Shown: positions 30,469-38,790, counted from the first letter of the stretch. The stretch is DNA of 64,000 nt from Dehalococcoidia bacterium (GCA_022824925.1 JAJDYW010000043.1:62001-126000); one strand, 5' to 3'. The notes: generated from the sequence alone by a model not told the origin. Numbers and translations: made by a program.

Positions 30469-30491
30469 GAAGCCCCCTGCCAGGGGGCTTC
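30469..30491 (+). terminator. Terminator hairpin after the thrC operon
   Basis: GAAGCCCCC and GGGGGCTTC form a perfect 9-bp stem around TGCCA, placed 28 bases after the MoaD-like stop and before a convergent gene. The downstream tract (GCTGTGT) is only weakly T-rich. It may serve both directions. Confidence 0.7.
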
Positions 30492-30513
30492 GCTGTGTCG
30501 CTACCGGGGTGGC

Positions 30514-30858
30514 TCAGCCGAGGATCGCTCGCAGGCCTGCGAGCACACCTTCAAGGTCCGCCTCGCCGACACGTCCCAACTTGCGCTCGATCCTGCTCTG
30601 TGCGGCTGTCAGTGGTCGCCCCTTGGCAACGGACGCGCGCACAAGGCCAGCGCTCTTCCAGTCGATCAGGCGCCAGTCACCCGGGCGCAGGGGCCCCCTG
30701 CTGGATGAGAGCGGCACGAGCACTGCATCCCGCGAGGTCCGATTGTAGGCGTCGTTACTGACGACGACCGCCGGCCTGCGCTTCGCCCCTCTGCGATCGA
30801 TGAATTGGACTTCGAGGATGACAACATCGCCGAGCCTACAAATCGTCGTAGACGGCAT
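30514..30858 (-). CDS. mazF: MazF/PemK-type endoribonuclease toxin
   Basis: The 114-residue protein has the PemK core: LGDVVILEVQFIDRRGAKRRPAVVVS, DAVLVPLSSSRGPLRPGD and SAGLVRASVAKGRPLTA. The conserved R-R-P-A-V-V-V is present. It overlaps the upstream small gene by 23 bases, as toxin-antitoxin pairs often do. It is distinct in sequence from the MazF at 19454. Confidence 0.83.
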   Translation of the reverse strand: MPSTTICRLGDVVILEVQFIDRRGAKRRPAVVVSNDAYNRTSRDAVLVPLSSSRGPLRPGDWRLIDWKSAGLVRASVAKGRPLTAAQSRIERKLGRVGEADLEGVLAGLRAILG

Positions 30859-31057
30859 CCTCGTCGTTGTCCCAGATCTCGATGTAGGGCTCTCCCACGA
30901 TGAGCGGTGCAGGTTTCGTGGCCTCTCCCTCGGCCTCCACCCCCTCGGCCCTCAGGTGCTCGTCGAGGCTCGATGCACCGCCATCCGTGCGCTTGCCATT
31001 CCTCAATCGTCGGGCAAGCAACTTGATTGGGTGGCGAAGAACGCTGCCGGCGGTCAT
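30836..31057 (-). CDS. Putative antitoxin partner of the MazF-type toxin
   Basis: The 73-residue product has a basic N-terminal helix (RHPIKLLARRLRNGKR) and an acidic C-terminus (PYIEIWDNDEDAVYDDL). It belongs to no family I recognise. Position before the toxin, the 23-base overlap and the acidic tail argue for an antitoxin. ATG 31057 has AGGAG 8 bases upstream. Confidence 0.6.
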   Translation of the reverse strand: MTAGSVLRHPIKLLARRLRNGKRTDGGASSLDEHLRAEGVEAEGEATKPAPLIVGEPYIEIWDNDEDAVYDDL

Positions 31058-31080
31058 GCGGGGCTCCTGCGGGGAGAGGG

Positions 31081-31371
31081 CTAGAAGACGTTCCGGCTGC
31101 CGCTGTCGCTGCGCGGGGCGGACTCTGTTGGCGTGGCTGCGGGCGGAGCGGCCTGCTGGGCGGGTTCCTGGACCTGCGCCTGCGCCTCCTGGGTGGCGCC
31201 TTCCTCTTCTTCCTCATCGTCCTCGCGGACGGCCCGGCGGAACTCCTTGATCGAAGACCCGAGGTCGCCGCCGATGCGGCTGATGCGGCCCACTCCGAAG
31301 AGCAGCACGATAACCCCGACGATGATGGCGAGCTCCAGCGGCCCAAGCGGACCGATCAAAAGCGCAGGCAT
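31081..31371 (-). CDS. tatA: Sec-independent translocase protein TatA
   Basis: The 96-residue protein has the TatA/E layout: a short membrane helix (GPLELAIIVGVIVLLFGVGR), the F-G hinge, an amphipathic helix (ISRIGGDLGSSIKEFRRAV) and an acidic, low-complexity tail. It forms the pore part of the twin-arginine system. It stands alone; no tatC is in the window. Confidence 0.92.
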   Translation of the reverse strand: MPALLIGPLGPLELAIIVGVIVLLFGVGRISRIGGDLGSSIKEFRRAVREDDEEEEEGATQEAQAQVQEPAQQAAPPAATPTESAPRSDSGSRNVF

Positions 31372-31525
31372 GGCAGCCTCCCCACCCCCGGCCGCTGCCG
31401 GAGGAATCAGTCACTCAATGGTACATGATGCCGCAATGGGGGAAAGCGGCGCCCGTGGCAGGGTAAGGTCCGTTGACAAGCGAATCGGCGTGTGACTCAA
31501 TCAGCGCCCTGAAGGGAGCGATTGC

Positions 31526-31749
31526 CTGCCCCGGTTTCCTCGTGACATCCGCCAGGCCGAAGCAGTCCGGGCTTTCGTGCGACTCGGAGGGCTGGAACGG
31601 GAAGGCAAGGGCAGCCACCGGGTGGTCAAGATGCCAAGTGGCAGGAACCTCTCTATCCCCTCGGCGTGGTAAAGGTCGGATTGTTGAAGAAAGCCATCCA
31701 CAACGGGGATTGCACCGAAGAGGAGTTCCTGAAGGCAGCCGGGCGCTGA
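31526..31749 (+). pseudogene. hicA: HicA toxin gene broken by a frameshift
   Basis: Frame one encodes a HicA start (PRFPRDIRQAEAVRAF, then GKGSHRVVKMPSGRNLSIP) with the catalytic G-S-H, then stops at TAA 31670. The expected C-terminus (GVVKVGLLKKAIHNGDCTEE, then EFLKAAGR) continues in another frame to TGA 31747. One base is missing near the C-run at 31657-31660. The position of the start codon is a CTG rather than ATG. A sequencing error in the C-run is possible. HicB follows 12 bases later and is intact. Confidence 0.75.
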
Positions 31750-31761
31750 AGGAGAGTCCCA

Positions 31762-32001
31762 ATGCACTCATTCACGGTACTGGTACACGTCGCGGAAGAG
31801 GGTGGCTACTGGGCCGAGGTACCTGAATTGCCCGGCTGTGCTTCCCAGGGTGAAACGCTCGACGAACTCAGAACCAACATCATTGAGGCGATCGAAGCGT
31901 GCCTCGCGGCGCATCTCGAGGATGAAGGGGACCACCTGCCCGAGCGAGTCGAGAAGTGGGAGATACCCATTCCTGTCGATGAGCAACTGGCACCCGCCTG
32001 A
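31762..32001 (+). CDS. hicB: HicB antitoxin
   Basis: The 79-residue protein has the HicB partial RNase-H fold: FTVLVHVAEEGGYWAEVPEL, PGCASQGETLDELRTNIIEA and a final acidic helix. It lacks a C-terminal DNA-binding domain, as is common for the short form. AAGGAGAG precedes the ATG. Its HicA partner upstream is frameshifted. Confidence 0.88.
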   Translation: MHSFTVLVHVAEEGGYWAEVPELPGCASQGETLDELRTNIIEAIEACLAAHLEDEGDHLPERVEKWEIPIPVDEQLAPA

Positions 32002-32039
32002 CGCACGTAAGGCCGTCTTGCGCCGCTCGGGAGATTCCC

Positions 32040-32351
32040 TCAGGTAAGACGCTCGACGAAGACGTCCATCACGCCCCCGCAGATCTTGTCCTCGCCGTCC
32101 GTCGGCTCCGTCAGGTCGACCGTGACGATGCGGGGACTGCCGTCCTCCAGCACCTCCATCGCCTCCTGCCAGACCTCCGCCTCCCCGCAGCCCCCGCCGA
32201 TCGTCCCGAAGAACGAGCCGTCGGTCCGGACCACCATCTTCGCGCCCGTCTTGCGCGGCGTGGAGCCGCGCGTCCGCGCGACCGTCGCCAGCACGACCGG
32301 CTCCTCGCGCTCGAGCGCCGTCGCGATCTCGCGGTAGATCTCTTCGTTCAT
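32040..32351 (-). CDS. XdhC/CoxI family protein (N-terminal domain only)
   Basis: The 103-residue protein is the first XdhC/CoxI domain: EPVVLATVARTRGSTPRKTG, MVVRTDGSFFGTIGGGCGEAEV. XdhC-family proteins insert or sulphurate the molybdenum cofactor of xanthine-dehydrogenase-type enzymes. The C-terminal Rossmann domain is absent; single-domain forms are known. No molybdenum hydroxylase is in the window. Confidence 0.85.
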   Translation of the reverse strand: MNEEIYREIATALEREEPVVLATVARTRGSTPRKTGAKMVVRTDGSFFGTIGGGCGEAEVWQEAMEVLEDGSPRIVTVDLTEPTDGEDKICGGVMDVFVERLT

Positions 32352-32428
32352 ATCCCGATCCTGACGTCCCCGCGCCGCGCCCGCAAGCGGTCGAGCCCGG
32401 CACGGCGCAATTCTCTACCATCCTCCCC

Positions 32429-33067
32429 ATGACCGCCCTCGCCATCGACCACGTCATCCTCGCCAGCGCCGACATCCATGCGACCTCCGTGCGCCTCGAA
32501 CGCGACCACGGCCTCGCCTCCCTGCCCGGCGGCCGCCACGAAGGCCACGGCACCGGCAACCGTATCGTCCCCCTGGGGGACGCCTACATCGAGGTCATGG
32601 GCGTCGTCGACGAGGCCGAGGCGGCCGCCAGCCCCATGGGGGCCTGGCTCCGCGAGCAGACCGCCGCCGGCGACCGCGTCGCCGCCCTCTGCCTGCGCAC
32701 CGACGGCCCCGGCCTCGGCGAGATCGCCGGGCGCCTCGGACTGCGCCCCCTCCTCATGTCGCGCGACGCCCCCGGCGGCGTCACCCTCTCCTGGCGCCTG
32801 GCCGGCCTCCCCGAAGCCATGGCCGACCCCTCCCGCCCCTTCTTCATCGACTGGCATGTCCCCGACGACCAGCACCCCGCCCGCGGCGTCGCTCCCCACC
32901 GCGTCGAACCCGCCGGCTTCGCGTGGGTCGAACTCGCCGGCGACCCCGCCGCCATCGGCGACTGGCTCGGCGTCGCCGTCCCCGGCGTGCGTGTCACCGG
33001 GGCGCCCGCGCCGGACGTCCGCGCCGCCGTTGCCGTCGCCTCCGGCGGAGAAGTGCTGCTGGACTAG
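32429..33067 (+). CDS. VOC superfamily protein (Glyoxalase_3-like)
   Basis: The 212-residue protein starts IDHVILASADIHATSVRLER and later has GTGNRIVPLGDAYIEVMGVV, the pattern of Glyoxalase_3 domains, with possible metal-site residues in the first HV and the E of YIEVMG. A second half-module follows (about 110-212). Enzymatic role unknown. It converges on the hydrolase gene with a 4-base overlap. Confidence 0.75.
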   Translation: MTALAIDHVILASADIHATSVRLERDHGLASLPGGRHEGHGTGNRIVPLGDAYIEVMGVVDEAEAAASPMGAWLREQTAAGDRVAALCLRTDGPGLGEIAGRLGLRPLLMSRDAPGGVTLSWRLAGLPEAMADPSRPFFIDWHVPDDQHPARGVAPHRVEPAGFAWVELAGDPAAIGDWLGVAVPGVRVTGAPAPDVRAAVAVASGGEVLLD

Positions 33068-34023
33068 CCCCCCGCCAGCCGCTCCCCGATGAACGCCTGC
33101 GCGCGCTCCGTCGCCTGCCGCCCGATGGGGATGGGCGCCGCGTCGAACCCGTGCGGACCACCGGCGTACACCGCCAGCTCCGACTCGTTCCCCGCAGCCA
33201 GCCAGCGCGCGTGCATGAACAGCGAGTCGTCGAGCAGCGGGTCGTAGGTGCCCACCGTGAACAGCGCCGGTGGCAGGTCGTGCAGGCTCGCGTTCAGCGG
33301 CGAGACGTCCGCGTCGGTCGTGTCCACTTCCGGGATGAACATCCCGTAGAACGCCTCGATGGCGTCCCGTTGCAGGCCCCCCTCCGGCCCCACGCCCAGC
33401 CGCTGGCTCGGCGTCATCGAGAGGTCGTACACGCCGTACACCAGGTTCGCCCCCAGGAAGCCCGTGAAGCCATGCCGGTCGCGCATCCGCAGCAGCGTGA
33501 CCGCCGCCAGGTGCGCCCCCGCCGACCCGCCCCCGATCAGCAGCCGCTCCGTCCCGAACTCCGCCGCCGTCTGCTCGACCAGCCACACCGCCGCCGCCTC
33601 GCAGTCGTCCGGACCGGCCGGGTACGGGTGCTCCGGCGCCAGCCGGTAGTCGACGCTCACCGTCGCCAGCCCGAACTGCTCCACCAGCGCGAGGTTCGCC
33701 TGGTCGCTCATCCGCGCCCGCCCGATCACCCAGCCGCCCCCGTGGATATCGAGGTAGACCCCTGCCGGCTCTCGCCCCTCGGGCCGGATGATGCGCACGT
33801 TCGCGCCCTCGCCCATCCCCGGGACGTCCCGGTCCTCCGCCCGCTCGACCGGCTCCGGAACGGGGAAGGCCCCGCCCCCCTCGTCCATCAGCCGCCGCAG
33901 ATCGACGAGGTCCATGTTCTGCAGCGAGGGCGCCCCCTCGCGCATCGCCACCGACGCCGCGACGAAGCCGCGCGTCTCCTCGCTGACGGCGTCCTCGCCG
34001 AACACGCTGGGGTCGAAGCTCAT
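33064..34023 (-). CDS. HSL-family alpha/beta hydrolase (esterase)
   Basis: The 319-residue protein has the hormone-sensitive-lipase signature: oxyanion motif YLDIHGGGWVIG, nucleophile elbow LIGGGSAGAHLAA, acid GTYDPLLDDS and catalytic His in YAGGPHGFD. It would hydrolyse small acyl esters. Its ribosome site (GGGAGGAC) overlaps the stop of the CMD-family gene upstream, so the two are one operon. Confidence 0.92.
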   Translation of the reverse strand: MSFDPSVFGEDAVSEETRGFVAASVAMREGAPSLQNMDLVDLRRLMDEGGGAFPVPEPVERAEDRDVPGMGEGANVRIIRPEGREPAGVYLDIHGGGWVIGRARMSDQANLALVEQFGLATVSVDYRLAPEHPYPAGPDDCEAAAVWLVEQTAAEFGTERLLIGGGSAGAHLAAVTLLRMRDRHGFTGFLGANLVYGVYDLSMTPSQRLGVGPEGGLQRDAIEAFYGMFIPEVDTTDADVSPLNASLHDLPPALFTVGTYDPLLDDSLFMHARWLAAGNESELAVYAGGPHGFDAAPIPIGRQATERAQAFIGERLAGG

Positions 34024-34033
34024 GCTGTCCTCC

Positions 34034-34543
34034 CTACGAAGGCTTCAGGCCGAACGAGTGGATCAACCGCCCGTAGCCCAGGTAGCTGACGGTCGCCCAC
34101 GCGATCTCGAGGATCTGCTCCTCGGTGTAGTGCTCCCCGAGCTCTTCGAACAGTTCCCCGTCGATGTTCGCGTGGTCGATGAACAGCCGCTCGGCGTAGT
34201 GGAGGGCGGCCTTCTCCGCCTCCGTGAAGTCCTGGTCGCCCCACGTCGCGATCTTCGCGACGGTCGATTCCTCGAGGGTCTCTCCTTCCCCTGACAGGGG
34301 AAGCCGCGCGGCCTGTCAGAAGTCGCAGGCGTTCAACTGCGCCACCCGCAGCCGCACCAGCTCCTTCAGCCGCGCCGGCACCGCCCCGTCCCGGATGAGC
34401 GGGCGGTACCAGTCGTTCCACCGCTGGAACAGCTCCGCGTTGTGCCCGAAGACGCGGGTGAAGTTGTCGCCGCGACCCTGCAGCCCCTCCGGGAGCTCGT
34501 CGTCGCGCGCCAGTCGAATGTGTGGGGAAGGCGTATCAGTCAT
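34034..34543 (-). CDS. CMD/AhpD-like protein with in-frame UGA, probable selenoprotein
   Basis: Read through one in-frame TGA (34316-34318), the frame gives 169 residues of a complete carboxymuconolactone-decarboxylase/AhpD-like protein. The first 75 residues end RLRVAQLNACDF; the codon after is TGA, exactly where the family has the second Cys of its C-x-x-C redox site (N-A-C-D-F-C). The frame resumes QAARLPLSGEGETLEEST and continues through TWGDQDFTEAEKAALHYAER and LEIAWATVSYLGYGRL to TAG 34034. A SECIS-like hairpin follows the TGA. Expected product: a C-x-x-U peroxidase or redox protein. A point mutation TGC to TGA is the alternative. Standard gene calling would truncate it at residue 75. 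Confidence 0.72.
34285..34303 (-). promoter_or_regulatory. Candidate bacterial SECIS element
   Basis: On the minus strand CTTCCCC and GGGGAAG form a 7-bp stem closed by loop TGTCA, 12 bases after the in-frame TGA. The loop G is in its second position and about 20 bases from the TGA, which matches the bacterial SECIS rules known from fdhF (small loop with an early G-U, 16-37 bases downstream). Confidence 0.65.
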
Positions 34544-34592
34544 GCCGCGATTCTAGCGGCCCCGTGGCGAGGTGGGGTGATAGGGTCGAAGC

Positions 34593-34961
34593 ATGCCATT
34601 CAGTGTCGCGGTCGGCGTAGCGAACCACGGGGACGCCGGCTTCTGGGAGACAGAGGCAGTCGTCGATGCCGGTGCTGCCCATGCGTTCCTGCCCGCGTCG
34701 TTCCTTGAAGCCCTCGGTGTGGCCCGGACCCGAACGCGAGCGTTCAAGCTCGCTGACGGCACGCGCAAGAACTACGACCTCGGCGAGGCCTGCTTCCGCA
34801 TCGAAGGCCGCGAGATGAACTCGCCGGTCGTCTTTGGCGATGAAGGGGTCGCGCTCCTCGGCGCCACCACGCTCGAGGTCTTTGACCTCATCGCCGACAC
34901 CACCAATCTGCGCCTCATCGACGCCCCCGAGGGACTCCTCGTCCGCATCTTCCGCGGCTGA
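34593..34961 (+). CDS. Retropepsin-like (clan AA) protein with DAG in place of DTG
   Basis: The 122-residue protein has the bacterial retropepsin-like pattern: ETEAVVDAGAAHAFLPASFL (D25-A26-G27 where D-T/S-G is usual), EALGVARTRTRAFKLADG, and the closing VALLGATTLEVFDLIAD with the hydrophobic-hydrophobic-G motif. Whether it is an active dimeric aspartic protease is open given the Thr to Ala change. It is divergent from the CMD-family gene. Confidence 0.7.
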   Translation: MPFSVAVGVANHGDAGFWETEAVVDAGAAHAFLPASFLEALGVARTRTRAFKLADGTRKNYDLGEACFRIEGREMNSPVVFGDEGVALLGATTLEVFDLIADTTNLRLIDAPEGLLVRIFRG

Positions 34962-34966
34962 GGCCC

Positions 34967-36610
34967 CTACCCCAGGTACGCCGACCCCGACCGCCGCCCC
35001 TTCGGGTCCGTCAGCACGTTCACCAGCGCGACCGTGTTCGCCGCCAGCGCCTCCTGTACGGCGGGCGTGATGTCCGCCGGGTCTTCCACTCGGCGCGACC
35101 AGCCACCCACCATCTCCACCGTCTTCTCGTAGGCGATCGGCAGAAGAGCGGCGATGGGCGGCGCGTCGGGGGCGAACTGCCGGTCCTGGATCGAGTGCCC
35201 CGCGATGCCCCCGTTGTTCGAGACGACGATGACGACGTTCGCCCCCACCCGCGCCGCCGTCTCCACCTCCATCGCCGCCGCCCCGAAGGCGTAGTCCCCG
35301 AGCACCGCCACCACCTGCTGGTCCGGACGCGCCAGCTTCGCCCCGATGGCGTACGGCAGACCCGTCCCCATGCACCCCGTCGTCCCCGAGTTCAGCCGCA
35401 GCCGCGACCCGAAGCTCGGCATGACCGCCCGCGCCACCCCCATCGTCAGCTCCGCGTCGACCGTCACCGTCGCGTCGCGGTCGAGGCAGTCGCGCACGTC
35501 CCGCAGCAGGCGGAAGTGGTTGATGGGCACCTCGTCCGAGGCCATCGCCTCCTCCGAGCCCGCCTCGTTCCGGTCGCGCGCTTCCTGCAGCGTGCCCACC
35601 CAGTCGCTGCTCGCGACGCGCAGGCTCCGCCCCTCCAGCAGCCCGTTGAGCTGCTCCACGGCTACCGCGCAGTCCGCCACGATGCCGGTCTCGACGTCCG
35701 CGCCGCTGTAGAACTCCTCCGCCACGATGTCGATGTGCGCCAGGCGCACCCCCTCGGCAAACCGCGGCGGCTTTCCGAACTGGAACACCCAGTTGAAGCG
35801 GCCACCCACCATGAGCACGGCGTCGGCCCCGCCCAGCGCCGCCGAGCGCGCCGCGTTCATGAACATGGCGTGGTCGTCGGGGATCGCGCCCCGCCCCATC
35901 GGCGAGGACACGAACGGGATTCCCCGGTCGACGAGCCGCTGCAGCGGCAGCCCCGCCTCCGCCCAGCCCGCGCCCTTCCCCATGATGACGAGCGGGCGTT
36001 CCGCCTCCGCCAACATGTCCGCCACCGCCTCGAGGGCGGCCGGGTCGGGGTGAGGGCGCGAGATCTCGGGCTCGCTCGTCCGCCACTCCACCTGCTCCTC
36101 GTCGAAGGGCGTCCGGATCAGCTCGGCGGGGAAGTCGAGGTAGACCGCCCCGGGGCGCCCGTTCAGGGCGCGCCCCAGCGCGAGATGCACGTACTCCGCG
36201 ATCCGCGCCTGGCTGTCGACCTGCGTCGCCCACTTGCAGCCCGGCGCCGCGAACGCGACCTGGTCGGCCTCCTGGAAGGCCCCCAGCCCCCGCTGGTTCC
36301 CCGCCGACGAACCCCCCAGCACCACGAGCGGCATCGCGCTCTCCGTGGCGACGTACATGGGCGTGACCGCGTTCGTGACCGCCGGCCCCGAGCCCGCCAC
36401 CATCACCCCCGGCTTCCCCCGCGCCCAGCCCCAGGCCGAGGCCGCGAACCCCGCGGAGACCTCGTGGCGGCAGTTCACCACCTTGATCCCCTCCCGCTCC
36501 ATCGCCGCCATGACCTCGATCATGGGGCCCGCCACGACCCCGAAGGCCGTGTCGATGCCGGCCGCCTTCAGTTGCCGCGCGATGATCTGTCCGCCGTTCA
36601 GCTCTGCCAC
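34967..36610 (-). CDS. Thiamine-diphosphate enzyme (oxalyl-CoA decarboxylase / 2-hydroxyacyl-CoA lyase-like)
   Basis: The 547-residue protein shows the three-domain ThDP layout: N-terminal pyrimidine-binding domain (GVVAGPMIEVMAAM, with the cofactor-activating Glu in NCRHEVSAGFAASAWGWARG), a central domain (ERPLVIMGKGAGWAEAG), and a C-terminal pyrophosphate domain with GDYAFGAAAMEVETAARVG to SNNGG as the G-D-x-x-N-N motif. The nearest families are oxalyl-CoA decarboxylase and 2-hydroxyacyl-CoA lyase. GTG 36610 was chosen because GGAGGGG precedes it. It is divergent from the SDR gene. Confidence 0.85.
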   Translation of the reverse strand: MAELNGGQIIARQLKAAGIDTAFGVVAGPMIEVMAAMEREGIKVVNCRHEVSAGFAASAWGWARGKPGVMVAGSGPAVTNAVTPMYVATESAMPLVVLGGSSAGNQRGLGAFQEADQVAFAAPGCKWATQVDSQARIAEYVHLALGRALNGRPGAVYLDFPAELIRTPFDEEQVEWRTSEPEISRPHPDPAALEAVADMLAEAERPLVIMGKGAGWAEAGLPLQRLVDRGIPFVSSPMGRGAIPDDHAMFMNAARSAALGGADAVLMVGGRFNWVFQFGKPPRFAEGVRLAHIDIVAEEFYSGADVETGIVADCAVAVEQLNGLLEGRSLRVASSDWVGTLQEARDRNEAGSEEAMASDEVPINHFRLLRDVRDCLDRDATVTVDAELTMGVARAVMPSFGSRLRLNSGTTGCMGTGLPYAIGAKLARPDQQVVAVLGDYAFGAAAMEVETAARVGANVVIVVSNNGGIAGHSIQDRQFAPDAPPIAALLPIAYEKTVEMVGGWSRRVEDPADITPAVQEALAANTVALVNVLTDPKGRRSGSAYLG

Positions 36611-36712
36611 GCCGTCCCCTCCGGTCTGAGGTGGCCGCCATCGTACGCCCCGCGCGGGGCGGGCCGCCCGCGGCCTACAATCGGGCGCCGCCACCGCGGC
36701 TAGGGGGACCCC

Positions 36713-37471
36713 ATGGACCGCCTCGAAGGCAAGGTCGCGCTCGTCACGGGCGCCGGCTCCGGTATCGGCAAGGCCTCATCGCTGCGCTTCGCCGCCGAGG
36801 GCGCCGCCGTCATGTGCGTCGACCTCGACGAGGCCTCCGCGCAGGGCACCGCCGCCGCTATCGCCGAGGGTGGCGGCTCCAGCGCCGCCCTCCGCGTCGA
36901 CGTCACCGACCAGGAGGCGGTCAGGGCCGCCTGCGAGGAGACCGTCCGCGAGCTGGGCGGCCTCGACGTGCTCTACAACAACGCCGGCATCGGCCGCGCC
37001 GCCTGGGACGCCACCATCGCCGTCAACCTCAGCGGCGTCTCCTACGGCCTCCGCCACGGCGGCGCCCTCATGGCCGAGCGCGGCGGCGGCTCCATCATCA
37101 GCACCGCCTCGATCGCGGGCCTCGTCGGCCTCGTCAGCAGCCGCGTCACCGAGTTCCCGCCCGTCGATGGCTCCGGCGCCTACATCGCCGCCAAGCACGG
37201 CGTCGTCGGGCTGACGCGCCAGTTCGCGCTCATCTACGCGGACTACGGCGTGCGCGTGAACGCCATCGCCCCCGGCTACATCCGGACCCCCCTCGTGAGC
37301 GAGACGCTGGAGGACCCGGAGGCCGTCGCCTACCTGGAGTCGCTGCACCCGCTGGGGCGCCTCGGCGAACCCGAGGAGATCGCCGCCGCGGCCGCCTTCC
37401 TCGCCAGCGACGATGCCTCCTTCATCACCGGCATCACCCTCCCCGTCGACGGCGGCTACACCGCCCGCTAG
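36713..37471 (+). CDS. Short-chain dehydrogenase/reductase
   Basis: The 252-residue protein has the classical SDR motifs: TGAGSGIGKA cofactor loop, D in VDLDEAS favouring NAD(H), LYNNAGIG, catalytic Ser in ISTASIAG, Y-x-x-x-K in AYIAAKHG, and the closing LPVDGGYTAR. It oxidises or reduces a hydroxy/keto group of unknown substrate. It leads a plus-strand run of thiolase, DUF35 and Rieske genes, separated from the thiolase by 64 bases. Confidence 0.94.
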   Translation: MDRLEGKVALVTGAGSGIGKASSLRFAAEGAAVMCVDLDEASAQGTAAAIAEGGGSSAALRVDVTDQEAVRAACEETVRELGGLDVLYNNAGIGRAAWDATIAVNLSGVSYGLRHGGALMAERGGGSIISTASIAGLVGLVSSRVTEFPPVDGSGAYIAAKHGVVGLTRQFALIYADYGVRVNAIAPGYIRTPLVSETLEDPEAVAYLESLHPLGRLGEPEEIAAAAAFLASDDASFITGITLPVDGGYTAR

Positions 37472-37535
37472 GAACCCTGCACCGCCCGCCCCGCCCCGCT
37501 AGACTGCCCCCCATTCCCGCCCGGGAGCGTGCTCC

Positions 37536-38786
37536 ATGACCTCTGATGTCGACGCGACGGCCCCGAAATACCTGCGCGATAAGTACGCCATCATCGGCGT
37601 CGGCGAGACCACCTACACGCGCGGCTCCAACCTCACCACCCGCGCCCTCGGCACCTGGGCCGTCCGGAACGCCATGGAGGACGCCGGCATCCCCGCCTCC
37701 GAAGTCGACGGCATGATGTCGTACTCGAACAACGACTCGACCCCCTCCCCCATGATCGCCGGCGACCTCGGCATCCGCCTCAACTTCTACATGGACGTCT
37801 ACGGCGGCGGCTCCAGCAGCGAGGCCCTCATCGGGCTCGCCATCGGCGCCATCGAGGCGGGCATGTGCAACACCGTCGTCGTCTTCCGCTCCATGAACGG
37901 CTACTCCCAGGTCCGCATCGGCGGGACCGGCGCCCGCGCCCGCGCCCCCATCGGCGGCGATGCCGTCCACACCGCCCCCTACGGCTGGTTCAGCGCCGGC
38001 CAGAACTTCAGCCCCAGCTTCATGCGCCACATGTACGACTACGGCACCACCCCCGAGCAGGTCGCCATGGTCAAGGTCATCCACAGCGAGCACGCCTCCA
38101 ACAACCCCAAGGCCTACTACAAGCAGCGCGTCACGGTGGAAGACGTGCTCAACAGCCGCATGATCGTCAAGCCCCTCCACCTCCTCGACTGCTGCGTCGA
38201 GACCGACAACGCCACCGCCGTCATCGTCACCCGCGCGGAGCGCGCCTACGACTACCGCAACACCCCCGCCCGCATCCTTGCCGTGGCCGGGCGCGTCTGC
38301 AAGCCGCGCATCGACATGCATTTCCAGCACGGCCCCATCTCCACCGTCGCCGGCTACTACATCAAGGACATCATCTGGCCGAACGCCGGCGTCGGCCCCG
38401 AGGACATCGACCTCACCGGCGCCTACGACGCCTTCACCTTCACCTCCATGCTCCAGCTCGAGGACTACGGCTTCTGCAAGAAGGGCGAGGGCGGCGACTA
38501 CGTCAGCAGCGGCATTATGCGCCTCGGCGGCGAGCGCCCCAACAACACTTCCGGCGGCCACCTCTGCGAGGGCTACACCCACGGCATGAACATGATCATC
38601 GAGAACGTGCGCCAGCTCCGGGGTGAGGTCGACTGCTACTGCCCGACCGACGACCAGGGCCGCCGCCAGCATACCTACGACTACTCCGAAGGCGGGTGCC
38701 GCCAGGTGCGCGACGCCAACATCTCCATGAACCTCGGCTGGGCGATGCCGGGCACCGGCTCCTCGCTCGTCATGCGGAAGGGATAG
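37536..38786 (+). CDS. Thiolase-like (SCP2/lipid-transfer-type) protein
   Basis: The 416-residue protein has the thiolase fold (YAIIGVGETTYTRGS, RNAMEDAGIPASEVDGMM, YGGGSSSEALIGLAIGAIEA, LTGAYDAFTFTSMLQLEDYG, NTSGGHLCEGYTHGMNMIIE). The nucleophile-Cys position in the GGGSSS segment is Ser/Gly, as in non-condensing SCP2-type thiolases such as the Ltp2 aldolase. These form complexes with DUF35 proteins, and a DUF35 gene follows after 4 bases. A role in retro-aldol or thiolytic cleavage of CoA esters is likely. Confidence 0.87.
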   Translation: MTSDVDATAPKYLRDKYAIIGVGETTYTRGSNLTTRALGTWAVRNAMEDAGIPASEVDGMMSYSNNDSTPSPMIAGDLGIRLNFYMDVYGGGSSSEALIGLAIGAIEAGMCNTVVVFRSMNGYSQVRIGGTGARARAPIGGDAVHTAPYGWFSAGQNFSPSFMRHMYDYGTTPEQVAMVKVIHSEHASNNPKAYYKQRVTVEDVLNSRMIVKPLHLLDCCVETDNATAVIVTRAERAYDYRNTPARILAVAGRVCKPRIDMHFQHGPISTVAGYYIKDIIWPNAGVGPEDIDLTGAYDAFTFTSMLQLEDYGFCKKGEGGDYVSSGIMRLGGERPNNTSGGHLCEGYTHGMNMIIENVRQLRGEVDCYCPTDDQGRRQHTYDYSEGGCRQVRDANISMNLGWAMPGTGSSLVMRKG

Positions 38787-38790
38787 GGCC

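Noticed and set aside
31648..31672. Programmed -1 frameshift in hicA
   Set aside because: No slippery heptamer or downstream structure is evident, and the start codon is also abnormal; loss of one base is simpler.
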